The notes under the pieces were generated by a model, which saw only the letters and a program-made list of their open reading frames with translations, was not told the origin of the DNA and did no database searches. A program made the position numbers and the translations under genes. Of a stretch of DNA of 64,000 bases, positions 8,312 through 16,856 are shown piece after piece (position 1 is the first letter of the stretch; every line of letters begins with the position of its first letter). The stretch covers positions 1 through 64,000 of the forward strand of contig NZ_JAESVA010000001.1 of NCBI RefSeq assembly GCF_020621385.1. Reading direction: 5' to 3'. This stretch comes from Acidisoma cellulosilyticum. Its GTDB lineage: Bacteria > Pseudomonadota > Alphaproteobacteria > Acetobacterales > Acetobacteraceae.

Positions 8312-9487
8312 TCAGAAAGCTTCGCGATAAAGCGCCAAAGCGTCCGCTTCCGTCACCTCCACCGGATTATTGATGAGGAGACGTGACTGCTTCATCGCGT
8401 CCGACGCCAGCAGGGCGAGCGAATTGTCGGTGACACCGACATCGCGCAACCGTCGCGGCGCGCCGCTGTCATTCATCAGCCGTTCCATCTCTTCGACGAA
8501 ATCCTGACTGCGTGCGGCTGTATCGCGCCCCGCACGCGCGCCGAGCAGCACGTCCGACAGTTCGGCATACAGCGGTGCGGCAGCGGCCATATTGAAGCGC
8601 AGCACGGGCCCGAGCATCAGTGCATTCGAAAGCCCATGCGGCACATGGTAATGGCCACCCAGCGGATAGGCGAGCGCATGGACCGCCGCGACCGGCGCAT
8701 TGGCGAAAGCCTGTCCCGCGAGCGTCGCACCCAGCAACATCGCCTCGCGCGCTGCACGATCCTTACCGTCGCGGCAGGCCGCGACCACATTGCTGCCCAG
8801 AAGCCGCAGCGCCTCGCGCGCCAGCGCATCCGACAGCGGGTTCTTTTTGAATTTGCTGGTATAGGCCTCGATCGCATGCACCATGGCATCGATCCCGGTC
8901 GCCGCCGTATGCACGACCGGCAGCCCAACCGTCAGCTCCGCATCGAGCAACGCCAGATCGGCATAGAGCTGCGGTGAGACCACGCCCATCTTGGTCGTTT
9001 CACCCGTGGTGATGATCGAGATATTGGTGACTTCCGATCCGGTACCGGCGGTCGTCGGGATCAGCGCCAGCGGAAGCCGGGACCCCGTCACCTTACCGAT
9101 GCCATACATCTCCGCCAGCGGCTGCGCGCTTGCGACCAGAACAGCGCAGAGCTTGGCGATATCGAGCGAGGAACCGCCGCCCAGCCCCACGACAATCTCG
9201 GCCTTCGCGGCGCGCGCCTGCTCGGCACAGTCATGCACGATGGCTTCCGGCGGATCAGCAACGACACCGTCAAAGACCGTGACCGTAAACCCGGCTTCCG
9301 TCAGGCTGGTAAGAACGGGGTCAGCCAACCCTGCCCGGCGGACGCCCATATCGGTCACGACCATGACGCGCCGCGCGGCGAAGCGCGCCGCCAGAATTTC
9401 GCCCAGCCGCCGCGCGCCGGACCATTCGACCAGGATCGACGGCACGGTGCGGAATTCGAAATTGGGAACCATCGTTTCCATCGGCAT
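8312..9487 (-). CDS. Iron-containing alcohol dehydrogenase (BlcB-like)
   Basis: The 391-residue product starts at ATG 9487 with AAGAAGG upstream; the longer open frame to 9544 enters a repeat element. It belongs to the group III Fe-dependent alcohol dehydrogenases: GGGSSLDIAK for the nucleotide, TTAGTGSEVTNI, and metal ligands Asp in TGIDAMVHAIEAYTS plus His residues in VHALAYPLGGHYHVPHG. The family oxidises small alcohols such as 4-hydroxybutyrate, lactaldehyde or 1,3-propanediol. Next to a BlcC-like lactonase, 4-hydroxybutyrate is the attractive substrate. The succinic semialdehyde dehydrogenase of the Agrobacterium operon is not in the window. Confidence 0.85.
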   Translation of the reverse strand: MPMETMVPNFEFRTVPSILVEWSGARRLGEILAARFAARRVMVVTDMGVRRAGLADPVLTSLTEAGFTVTVFDGVVADPPEAIVHDCAEQARAAKAEIVVGLGGGSSLDIAKLCAVLVASAQPLAEMYGIGKVTGSRLPLALIPTTAGTGSEVTNISIITTGETTKMGVVSPQLYADLALLDAELTVGLPVVHTAATGIDAMVHAIEAYTSKFKKNPLSDALAREALRLLGSNVVAACRDGKDRAAREAMLLGATLAGQAFANAPVAAVHALAYPLGGHYHVPHGLSNALMLGPVLRFNMAAAAPLYAELSDVLLGARAGRDTAARSQDFVEEMERLMNDSGAPRRLRDVGVTDNSLALLASDAMKQSRLLINNPVEVTEADALALYREAF

Positions 9488-9521
9488 TTGCCTTCTTGTC
9501 TTTGGGCTGTTCCGCCCGCGG

Positions 9522-9633
9522 GATCGGGTAGGTCCGCGCAACACCTGCGCGGATGACAGCTAAAGGAAACCCGGCCTTTCTGTGTCATGCGCGGACACCG
9601 CCGGTGAGGCTTGTTCCACGAACCTACCCGGTC
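9522..9633. repeat. Dispersed hairpin repeat with inverted ends
   Basis: The ends GATCGGGTAGGT and ACCTACCCGGTC are inverted with one mismatch. Inside, TCCGCGCA and TGCGCGGA form a perfect 8-bp stem over ACACC at 9533-9553. The same core recurs at 37538-37558, 47313-47333, 53581-53617 and, as a variant, 25431-25456. This copy lies between the cysK stop and the alcohol dehydrogenase start. It behaves like a REP/BIME-type intergenic element. Confidence 0.65.
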
Positions 9634-9646
9634 GAGCAGCCAGTCG

Positions 9647-10579
9647 TCAGTCTACCAAATCAGCGTAGAGGGCGGTGCTGAGATAGCGCTCGCCGTAGGA
9701 CGGAATAATCGCCACGATCAGCTTGCCTGCATTTTCGGGCCGTTTCGCGATCTGGATCGCGGCCCAAAGCGCCGCGCCGGAGGAGATGCCGACCAGCAGC
9801 CCTTCTTCGCGGGCCGCGCGGCGCGCCATGTCGAAAGCATCGGCAGCGGTGACGCGAACGATCTCATCATAGGACGCAATGTCGAGCACATCCGGCACGA
9901 AGCCCGCACCAATGCCCTGCAACGGATGCGGACCCTTTTTGCCGCCCGAGAGGACAGGAGACGCATCGGGTTCGACCGCGATCGCCTTGAAGGACGGCTT
10001 CCGCGCCTTCAACACTTCGGACGTGCCGGTGATGGTGCCGCCGGTGCCGATGCCGGCGACCAGAAAATCAACCTCGCCGTCCGTGTCGCGCCAGATTTCC
10101 TCGGCCGTCGTATTGCGATGCACTTCCGGATTGGCCGGATTTTTGAACTGCTGCGGCATGAAATATTCAGGGCCGGAGGAGGCGATCTGCTCGGCCCGCG
10201 CGATAGCGCCGCCCATGCCGTCCGGGCCCGGCGTCAGCACGATCTCAGCGCCGTAAGCACGCAACAGCATGCGGCGCTCGCGGCTCATTGTCTCAGGCAT
10301 GGTCAGAATGCAGCGATAACCGCGCGCTGCGCAGACCATGGCGAGCGCGATGCCGGTATTACCCGAGGTCGGCTCGACAATGATGGAATTGGGGCCGATC
10401 AGCCCAGCCTTCTCCGCCGCGTCGATCATGGCGACGCCGATGCGGTCTTTCACGCTATGGCCGGGATTGAAGTATTCGAGCTTGGCCACAACCCGGCCGG
10501 GCGCATCGCCCACCAAGCGGCGGATGGCCACCAGCGGCGTATTGCCGACCAGTGCGGTCACGTCATTCGCGATCTTCAT
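9647..10579 (-). CDS. cysK: Cysteine synthase A (O-acetylserine sulfhydrylase)
   Basis: This 310-residue PLP enzyme makes L-cysteine from O-acetylserine and sulfide in the cytoplasm. The PLP lysine lies in [16 protein letters not shown], the substrate loop is [11 protein letters not shown], and the phosphate-binding loop is [10 protein letters not shown]. Length matches the family. It starts at ATG 10579 (GAGAAGAG upstream) and lies 108 bases downstream of cysE on the same strand. The pair supplies both cysteine biosynthetic steps and could form the cysteine synthase complex, although this CysE lacks a clear C-terminal Ile (it ends FDWTI, which does end in Ile). Confidence 0.95.
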   Translation of the reverse strand: MKIANDVTALVGNTPLVAIRRLVGDAPGRVVAKLEYFNPGHSVKDRIGVAMIDAAEKAGLIGPNSIIVEPTSGNTGIALAMVCAARGYRCILTMPETMSRERRMLLRAYGAEIVLTPGPDGMGGAIARAEQIASSGPEYFMPQQFKNPANPEVHRNTTAEEIWRDTDGEVDFLVAGIGTGGTITGTSEVLKARKPSFKAIAVEPDASPVLSGGKKGPHPLQGIGAGFVPDVLDIASYDEIVRVTAADAFDMARRAAREEGLLVGISSGAALWAAIQIAKRPENAGKLIVAIIPSYGERYLSTALYADLVD

Positions 10580-10687
10580 AAAACTCTTCTCCGAGCAATC
10601 TCTGATATGAGCTTACACGCCCAATTCTTTTCTCAAAACCGGGATGATTTTTCTCTTTTGGAGGGAAAGCGCGTCAAAGGCTTTCTC

Positions 10688-11551
10688 TCAGATCGTCCAG
10701 TCGAAAGAATCATAGGCCAGGCTTGCCAGAACCTCCTCGACACCGCCCAGCGACGGCCCTTCGGAATTCATCCGCACCAGCTTGGCCGGCACGCCGGCGA
10801 CGACGCCATTGGGGGGCACCGCGCGCAGCACGACAGAGCCGGCGGCAATGCGCGAATTCTCCCCGACCTCGATATTGCCCAGCACCTTGGCCCCGGCGCC
10901 GATCATGACGCCACGCCTGACCTTGGGGTGCCGGTCCCCGGCCTGCTTGCCAGTGCCGCCCAACGTCACGCCCTGGAGCAGCGAAACGTCATCCTCGATC
11001 ACCGCCGTCTCACCGACCACAAGCCCGGTCGCATGATCCAGGAAGATGCCCTTGCCGAGGCGAACCGCCGGATGGATATCGGTCTGAAAGACCTCGGACG
11101 AGCGGCTTTGCAGATAAAGCGCGAAATCGCGCTCGCCGTTATTCCACAGGTAATGCGTCACCCGCTGCGCCTGGATGGCGTGGAAGCCCTTGAAATACAG
11201 GAAAGGCTCGATGAACCGCTCGCAGGCCGGGTCGCGGTCATAGACCGCCGCGATATCCGCCTTGAAGGCCTGACCGATAGCGGGATCGGCCGAGAGCGCG
11301 CGATGGAAGGCCTGCACGATCAAAGGCAGCGAAATGACGTCATTCTTCAGGCGGGAGGAAACGCGATGGCAGATCGCAGCTTCGAAAGACGGCTGATTGA
11401 TGATCGATTCCAGGAACAGCGTGGCCAACGCCGGCGCCTTCTCATAAGCGACCTCGGCCTCGCGCCGCAGACGCTCCCAGATCAGGTCCGTCGGATGATC
11501 CGCCGCGGTACGCGGCACCACGGCCAGGCCATTGCTTTTCGAACCACTCAA
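10688..11551 (-). CDS. cysE: Serine O-acetyltransferase
   Basis: A 287-residue hexapeptide-repeat acyltransferase that makes O-acetylserine from serine and acetyl-CoA. The N-terminal helical region spans about 20-150. The left-handed beta-helix includes GIFLDHATGLVVGETAVI with the catalytic His, then TLGGTGKQAGDRHPKV and MIGAGAKVLGNIEVG. The C-terminus ends FDWTI, and a terminal Ile is the residue that docks into the CysK active site in known cysteine synthase complexes. Translation probably starts at TTG 11551, because GGAGGAGA lies eight bases before it and no ATG is nearby. It is followed by cysK. Confidence 0.93.
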   Translation of the reverse strand: MSGSKSNGLAVVPRTAADHPTDLIWERLRREAEVAYEKAPALATLFLESIINQPSFEAAICHRVSSRLKNDVISLPLIVQAFHRALSADPAIGQAFKADIAAVYDRDPACERFIEPFLYFKGFHAIQAQRVTHYLWNNGERDFALYLQSRSSEVFQTDIHPAVRLGKGIFLDHATGLVVGETAVIEDDVSLLQGVTLGGTGKQAGDRHPKVRRGVMIGAGAKVLGNIEVGENSRIAAGSVVLRAVPPNGVVAGVPAKLVRMNSEGPSLGGVEEVLASLAYDSFDWTI

Positions 11552-11742
11552 GGCGCTGTCTCCTCCGTCCTTGCCGCCTAGGCCAGCGGCCAGTGCGAAG
11601 GCTCATTTATACGGTAATCGAAGCGAGAACCATGTGAGGCCAGCGCATGCCGCCCCCTCGGCGCTGGCAGTTGCGCGAGCGGCTAACCATATTTGGCTAA
11701 GCTCTCACTCGACGGCCTAAACTAAGCCTCTAAGGTAAAGCC

Positions 11743-12429
11743 ATGAAATTGATCAGCTGGAATTTGCTGCACCGCGAGGGCGCGGCCGTGGCCGAGGTCG
11801 CGCGTCTTATCGAACGGGAGCAGCCGGATGCTTTGCTGATGCAAGAGGTGACAGCCCAATTCGACGAATTGCCGCGCCTCATCGGCGGCAGCTACAGCCG
11901 CACGCCGCTGCCCGGCCGCCGCCATGGGCTGGCGATCTGGACCGCGAAACTGCTGGCCACCGCGCCCACCGTCGTCACCCTGCCGGCCGGCGCCGTGGTG
12001 CGCCGCGTCGCGCTGATCGCCGACCTTGGGCCATTCAGCGTCGGCAACGTTCATCTGTCGCATTCACAACTGCTCAACCGGAAGCAGCTCCGCCATGTGG
12101 CGGACCACCTGCCCGCCCATGCCGCCGTGCTTGGCGATTACAATCTCGTCGGGCCGCCGCTGCTGCCGGGTTTTCAGGACGTCGGGCCACGCGCACCGAC
12201 GCATAGGATGAGCGATATCCTGCCGCTGCGGCTGGACCGCTGCGTCATCCGCGGCCTGATCTGCCAGGAGGCGGCGGTGCTGGACCGTGCCGGGTCAGAC
12301 CATCACCCGATCATGGTGCGGCTGACGCGGGCGGCCGACCCCCAGCCCGGAACGCGCGGTGCGCGCCCCTTCCTGGCCAAGGCGGTGTTACTGGCGCGCC
12401 AGAACGCGGGGCGATTCCGGCGCCCATGA
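11743..12429 (+). CDS. Endonuclease/exonuclease/phosphatase family protein
   Basis: The 228-residue protein shows the EEP (DNase I-like) fold landmarks: KLISWNLLHREG at the start, LLMQEVT for metal binding, VHLSHSQL, GDYNLVGP, and the terminal SDHHPIM with the catalytic His. The family includes nucleases and phosphodiesterases, and the substrate cannot be told. It starts at ATG 11743 with AAGG upstream. Its 3' end overlaps the ABC ATPase gene tail-to-tail by 42 bases, so the last residues of both are encoded on opposite strands. No signal peptide is seen, so it is cytoplasmic. Confidence 0.8.
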   Translation: MKLISWNLLHREGAAVAEVARLIEREQPDALLMQEVTAQFDELPRLIGGSYSRTPLPGRRHGLAIWTAKLLATAPTVVTLPAGAVVRRVALIADLGPFSVGNVHLSHSQLLNRKQLRHVADHLPAHAAVLGDYNLVGPPLLPGFQDVGPRAPTHRMSDILPLRLDRCVIRGLICQEAAVLDRAGSDHHPIMVRLTRAADPQPGTRGARPFLAKAVLLARQNAGRFRRP

Positions 12430-13479
12430 CGCCCAGACCGGCATGCCGATGGCAAAATGCCCGGCATTGTCGCTGGGCAGATCGGCCCAGATTTCGCCGG
12501 CGTCACCGTCATCGAGACCGAGCTTGATGCGCGTCAGCGAGCCGAAGAAGGTCACTTCGTGAACCGTGGCTGTCACGGCACCGGCTGGCGCCGGCAGGTT
12601 ACGTGCCGTCAGCAGCACGTGCTCAGGCCGTAGGAACAGCTCAACCGCGCTGCCCGTCACGTGCTGGCTCGCCGCATAAGCGGTCACATAGGTATTGCCC
12701 ACGCGCACGCCGGCGCCATCGGCGATGCCGGCCAGCACGCCGCCGGCACCGATGAAGCGCGCGACGAAGCCATCGGCCGGGGTGCGATAGATCTCGGCCG
12801 GCGGCGCCATCTGCAGCACATGGCCTTCGCTCATCACCGCGACGCGATCCGAAATCGACAGCGCCTCTTCCTGATCATGCGTCACGAAAACCGTGGTGAT
12901 GCCGGTTTCCTGCTGGATGCGGCGGATTTCCGACCGCAGCTGCGCCCGCACCTTGGCGTCGAGCGCCGAAAGCGGCTCATCGAGCAACAGAATGTCGGGC
13001 TTCACGGCAAGCGCACGGGCGAGTGCCACGCGCTGCTGCTGGCCGCCCGACATCTGATGCGGGAATTTATGGATATGGGCAGCGAGGCCGACCATGCCGA
13101 GCAGGCGTTCGGCGTCCGCCAGCTGCGCCTTGGTGTCGCCCAACCCGCGGACGCGCGGCCCGAAGCGTACGTTCTGCAGCGCCGTCATATTGGGGAAAAG
13201 GCTATACGCCTGGAAGACCATGCCCATGCGGCGCTTGTTCGGCGGCAGATGGGTCACGTCCTGCCCGTTCAGCATCACCTGGCCATGATCCGGCGTCTCG
13301 AACCCCGCCAGAATGCGCAGCAGCGTCGTCTTGCCGCAGCCGGACGGCCCGAGCAGACAGACCAACTCGCCCTGGGACAATTCCATGTCGATCTGCTTGA
13401 GCACGGTGCGGACACCGTAGGTCTTGCGGATGCCGGTGAGCGAGACGCCCGACATTGCGATATGCGCGGTGCTATCCAT
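12388..13479 (-). CDS. ABC transporter ATP-binding protein (PotA/FbpC type)
   Basis: A 363-residue importer ATPase: Walker A GPSGCGKTTLL, Q-loop VFQAYSLFPNM, signature MSGGQQQRVALARAL, Walker B ILLLDEPLSALD and H-loop FVTHDQEEAL, followed by a C-terminal TOBE-type regulatory domain from about 245. It begins at ATG 13479, whose A overlaps the last base of the permease stop (TGATG), so the two are translationally coupled. It powers the importer formed with the two permeases and the binding protein upstream. The family transports spermidine/putrescine, ferric iron or 2-aminoethylphosphonate; the substrate is not resolved. Confidence 0.92.
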   Translation of the reverse strand: MDSTAHIAMSGVSLTGIRKTYGVRTVLKQIDMELSQGELVCLLGPSGCGKTTLLRILAGFETPDHGQVMLNGQDVTHLPPNKRRMGMVFQAYSLFPNMTALQNVRFGPRVRGLGDTKAQLADAERLLGMVGLAAHIHKFPHQMSGGQQQRVALARALAVKPDILLLDEPLSALDAKVRAQLRSEIRRIQQETGITTVFVTHDQEEALSISDRVAVMSEGHVLQMAPPAEIYRTPADGFVARFIGAGGVLAGIADGAGVRVGNTYVTAYAASQHVTGSAVELFLRPEHVLLTARNLPAPAGAVTATVHEVTFFGSLTRIKLGLDDGDAGEIWADLPSDNAGHFAIGMPVWASWAPESPRVLARQ

Positions 13480-14321
13480 CAATGCGCCCCTCCGACTGTC
13501 GCCGCGCCACGGCGGCTGGTTATTAAGACGCCAAGCATGAAGACCCAGGTGAGCAGGAAGGCGAACAGCGAGAGCGCGGCCGCCTCGGTGATCGCATTCT
13601 GCCCGGTATCGTTGATGAAGACTGCGAAGTTGTGGAACAGCAGCACGCTGGCGAAGGTGAATTCACCGATGACGGTGGTCATGATCAGCAGCACGGCGCC
13701 GACCAGCGCGGTGCGCAGATTGGGCAGGATCACCAGGAAGATGATCTGTCCCCAGCCGCCGCCGAGCGACTGCCCGGCTTCCGTCAGCGTCCGCACGTCC
13801 AGCGTGCCGAGCCCGACCTCAAGCGACCGGAACGTATAGGGCAGGCAAAGAAAGAAATAAGGAATGACGAGATAGTTCGGCGTGCTGATAAGCCAGGCCG
13901 GCCCCGTATAGACCGTCGTCAGACCGGCGATGAGGGCGACTGCCGGAATGACGAAGGGCAGGTTCGAGATGAACTCGAACAGCGGCTTCAGCTTCGGCGC
14001 CTTCAGATGGACGAAGATCATCGCCGGCACCAGCAGCACGGCGGTCAAAATCATCGTCTCCACGCCCAGGCGCAGCGACAGAAACAGGCTTGACCAGAAG
14101 CCGGGCGCGGTCAGCATCATGCCATAGGCGGACCAGCCGTATTTGCTGCCACCTTCCCACAGGCTGAAGATTCCGGTCATGACCAGCGGGGTGATGAAGA
14201 ACACAGCGCCGAGCGCGATGATGATCCAATTCCCGACACTCAGCGTCTTGCGCGCGCCATAGGCTTTGCGTGCGCGGGCCGGCGGCAGCGGGGTCTCAAC
14301 CTCGGAAGCGGTCACACTCAT
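13479..14321 (-). CDS. ABC transporter permease, second subunit
   Basis: A 280-residue inner-membrane permease with six predicted transmembrane segments (for example WIIIALGAVFFITPLVM and TWVFMLGVLI). The EAA loop that contacts the ATPase is around SLGGGWGQIIFLVILPNLRTAL. It resembles PotC/FbpB-like permeases (binding-protein-dependent transport inner membrane component). It starts at ATG 14321 with GGGGA upstream, 15 bases after the first permease, and is coupled to the ATPase through TGATG. Confidence 0.9.
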   Translation of the reverse strand: MSVTASEVETPLPPARARKAYGARKTLSVGNWIIIALGAVFFITPLVMTGIFSLWEGGSKYGWSAYGMMLTAPGFWSSLFLSLRLGVETMILTAVLLVPAMIFVHLKAPKLKPLFEFISNLPFVIPAVALIAGLTTVYTGPAWLISTPNYLVIPYFFLCLPYTFRSLEVGLGTLDVRTLTEAGQSLGGGWGQIIFLVILPNLRTALVGAVLLIMTTVIGEFTFASVLLFHNFAVFINDTGQNAITEAAALSLFAFLLTWVFMLGVLITSRRGAATVGGAH

Positions 14322-14336
14322 GATACGTCCCCTTCC

Positions 14337-15281
14337 TTATCGCCGCCAGCGCGCCGCGTAGCGCGACACGAGCGAGTAGATGACGAGCACGACGGCCATG
14401 ATCAGGATCATGCCGGTGGAGAGTGCCGCCCCCACTTGCGGGTCGGACATGACGTTGCCCGACAGAACGTTGCTGATGTCGATGGTGACCAGCGCGATAT
14501 TGCCGTCCGTCAGCGCATAGGGTGTGGCATAGGCCGAGAAGGCGCTGCCGAACAGCAGCAGGAAGCCGCCGAGCAGCGAGGGGGTCAGGATCGGCAGGCC
14601 GACCAGACGCCAATATTGCCAGCTCGTCGCACCCAGACCGTCGGACGCCTCGCGCCATTGCGCGCGCAATCCCTGGATCGCCGGGGTGATGATGATCAGC
14701 ATCAGCGGGATCTGGAAATAGGCGAAGGTGATCGTCATGCCGGTCAGCGAATAGAGCGAAAAGCCCATGCCGTAGATATTGATGCCGAGATGCTTGAGCA
14801 TGATGGTCACGAAGCCGAGGCTGCCGAGCGTGCTGATGAAGGCAAAGGCCAGCGGCACGCCCGCGAAATTGGCGGCGACGGCCGAAAAACTCGTGACGAT
14901 GGTGCGCAGGATCGAGGGCGCGCCCGGTTGCAGACTGGCATAGGCCAGCAGAAAGCCGCCGATCAGGCCGGTGATGGCCGAGGCGACGCCCAGGATGAGC
15001 GAGTTCTCGAAGGCGACGCGGTACTGATAATCCCAAAGACCGGTAAAATAGGAAAGCGTGAAGCCCTTGTCGCCGATAAAGGTCTGCACAATCAGCACGG
15101 CCGTCGGCGCGACCAGGAAGGCGAGCACGAACAGCAGAAACAAGCCGACGAAAATCCAGGGAATGGTGCGCCCGAGCCAACCGCTCAGGCCACCCTTATC
15201 CGCGGATGCGGCAACACGGGGGGCGCTTGGCCCCCCGAATGCCGCGGGTTGAGGTGCGACCGTATTGCCTGTCTGGCTCAC
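14337..15281 (-). CDS. ABC transporter permease, first subunit
   Basis: A permease of about 314 residues with six transmembrane segments after a 35-residue cytoplasmic tail; the first, WIFVGLFLLFVLAFLVAP, is followed by the conserved loop. The EAA motif appears as EASDGLGATSWQYWRLVGLP. The start is taken as GTG 15281 because GGGGGG lies four bases before it; a TTG at 15293 is possible. It partners the second permease in a PotB/C-like heterodimer. Confidence 0.9.
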   Translation of the reverse strand: MSQTGNTVAPQPAAFGGPSAPRVAASADKGGLSGWLGRTIPWIFVGLFLLFVLAFLVAPTAVLIVQTFIGDKGFTLSYFTGLWDYQYRVAFENSLILGVASAITGLIGGFLLAYASLQPGAPSILRTIVTSFSAVAANFAGVPLAFAFISTLGSLGFVTIMLKHLGINIYGMGFSLYSLTGMTITFAYFQIPLMLIIITPAIQGLRAQWREASDGLGATSWQYWRLVGLPILTPSLLGGFLLLFGSAFSAYATPYALTDGNIALVTIDISNVLSGNVMSDPQVGAALSTGMILIMAVVLVIYSLVSRYAARWRR

Positions 15282-15323
15282 TGAACCCCCCAATCCTTTC
15301 GTCGTCCGCGGCTGATAGACGGC

Positions 15324-16451
15324 TTAGATGTGAACGAGCTGCGGCCAGAGGGTCGCGAGGGTCTTCTGGGCCTTGGCAACCTGGTCCTGGGTCGCGAACT
15401 TGATATCCGCATAAGGCGCCGCGGGCGGCAGCTTGGCGGTCAGGCTCGCCGGGATCAGGCCGCGCTTGGCAAGGTCAGCGTAGCGCGCCGGGTGGGCATA
15501 GCCCGCCAGAAACAGCAGCTGGCCTTCGTCGGAATACAGCCATTCCTGCCAAAGCTTGGCGGCATTCGGATGGGCGGCATCGGCCGGGATCGCCTGGCAA
15601 TAGAAGCTGCCATAGGGCTGGCTGCCTTCCGGCACGACCACTTCAAGCGTCGCCTTGCCGACAGCGGCATCGCGATAGCCGAGCGACAGATAGTCCCAGT
15701 TGATGACGATCGGCGCCTGGCCGCTGACGAGCAGTGCCGGACCGGTGGCGGCCGCCGGGTTCAGGTTGCCGAGCTTCGCGAGTTCCGCGAAATACTGGAC
15801 GCCCGGCGCGATGTCGTCGAGCGAGCCGCCATTGCCCATGGCCGCGGCGAAGACGGCGGCGAAAGCGGCGCCGGCACCCAGCGGGCTGCCGTTCAGCGCG
15901 ATCATGCCCTTGTATTCCGGCTTCTTCAGATCGGCCCAGCTGCGCGGCGCGTTCTTCGCGACATTGGTGTTGGTCGCGATGGAAACGACACCGAAATAGT
16001 CAGCGACCCAAAGGCCGTCCGGGTCCTTCATGCCGTCCGGGATGCTGTCCCAGGTGGCGACCTTGTAGGGGGCGAACAGCTTCTGCTTCACGCCGATCGA
16101 CGCGAAGGACGGGCCGATGTCGAGCGCGTCCGGCGCGCGATCCTGGCCCTTCAGGGTGCGAACGGCCTGGAGTTCCTGGGCGGAGGAGCCGTCCGGATTG
16201 GCGTCGTCGATGACGATCCCGTATTTCGCGGTGAACTGGTCCATGATGGCGCCGTAATTGGCCCAGTCACGCGGCAGGGTGATGACGTTGAGCTTGCCTT
16301 CCTTCTTGGCGGCGGCGATCAGCGCGTCCATTCCATCGGCGGCACGGGCGGAGCGCAAGCCCGGGACAGTGGCGAGGGCAGCGCCCGCCATCGTGGCCAC
16401 ACCAAGCTTCGCGTAATCACGTCGGCCGAAAAGCGGCTTTTCGATCGTCAT
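15324..16451 (-). CDS. ABC transporter periplasmic substrate-binding protein
   Basis: This 375-residue extracellular solute-binding protein has a twin-arginine-like leader (GRRDYAKLGVATMAGAALA, cleavage near ARAA), suggesting Tat export. The mature part fits the SBP family that includes ferric iron, spermidine/putrescine and 2-aminoethylphosphonate binders: DALIAAAKKEGKLNVI at the start, PDALDIGPSFASIG, and VINWDYLSLGY in the hinge. The start ATG 16451 has AGGAGCC upstream. It heads the four-gene importer operon, the usual SBP-permease-permease-ATPase order. The ligand cannot be assigned from sequence reading. Confidence 0.9.
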   Translation of the reverse strand: MTIEKPLFGRRDYAKLGVATMAGAALATVPGLRSARAADGMDALIAAAKKEGKLNVITLPRDWANYGAIMDQFTAKYGIVIDDANPDGSSAQELQAVRTLKGQDRAPDALDIGPSFASIGVKQKLFAPYKVATWDSIPDGMKDPDGLWVADYFGVVSIATNTNVAKNAPRSWADLKKPEYKGMIALNGSPLGAGAAFAAVFAAAMGNGGSLDDIAPGVQYFAELAKLGNLNPAAATGPALLVSGQAPIVINWDYLSLGYRDAAVGKATLEVVVPEGSQPYGSFYCQAIPADAAHPNAAKLWQEWLYSDEGQLLFLAGYAHPARYADLAKRGLIPASLTAKLPPAAPYADIKFATQDQVAKAQKTLATLWPQLVHI

Positions 16452-16856
16452 TAAAGGCTCCTGATACAGATCGGTGAAGAGAGCGATGCAGAGACCAGAC
16501 TAGGCAAGCACAAGCTCTGACGAGAGACGACAGAGGGTGAGTTCCATCCGCCCGACGCTTGGCCGATACAGCCGGATGCGGGGGCCGACAACGCCAGTTT
16601 TATGACAGTTACCAGACAAGCGGCCGGCCCGTGACTCATTCTGAACGATCGGGTCCTTTCGATTGAATGCACCCGCCGAGAGAATAGGCCCAATGCGACA
16701 ACAGGGTCGATAAGTCTACCGCTTATGCTTTGAAAAACAATGCTTTTTCTGAACGAGCTGAATGGGGGTTCGATAATGCTTTTTTGATGTTCCTATTTTG
16801 TTCTTGACTCCAACGCCAAGCAGGCGCGACTTTGCCCTCCGATGAAGGAGGATTCG
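16452..16856. other. Divergent intergenic promoter region
   Basis: A 405-base gap lies between the divergent binding-protein and radical SAM genes. It is AT-rich for this genome between 16720 and 16815 and carries three direct copies of ATGCTTT(TTT) at 16725, 16740 and 16776, which could be part of a promoter or operator. I see no gene in it. Confidence 0.4.

Noticed and set aside
9611-11581. 656-residue plus-strand open frame across cysK and cysE
   Set aside because: It spans two opposite-strand genes and the gap between them; it is a high-GC shadow and the translation has no coherent hydrophobic core.
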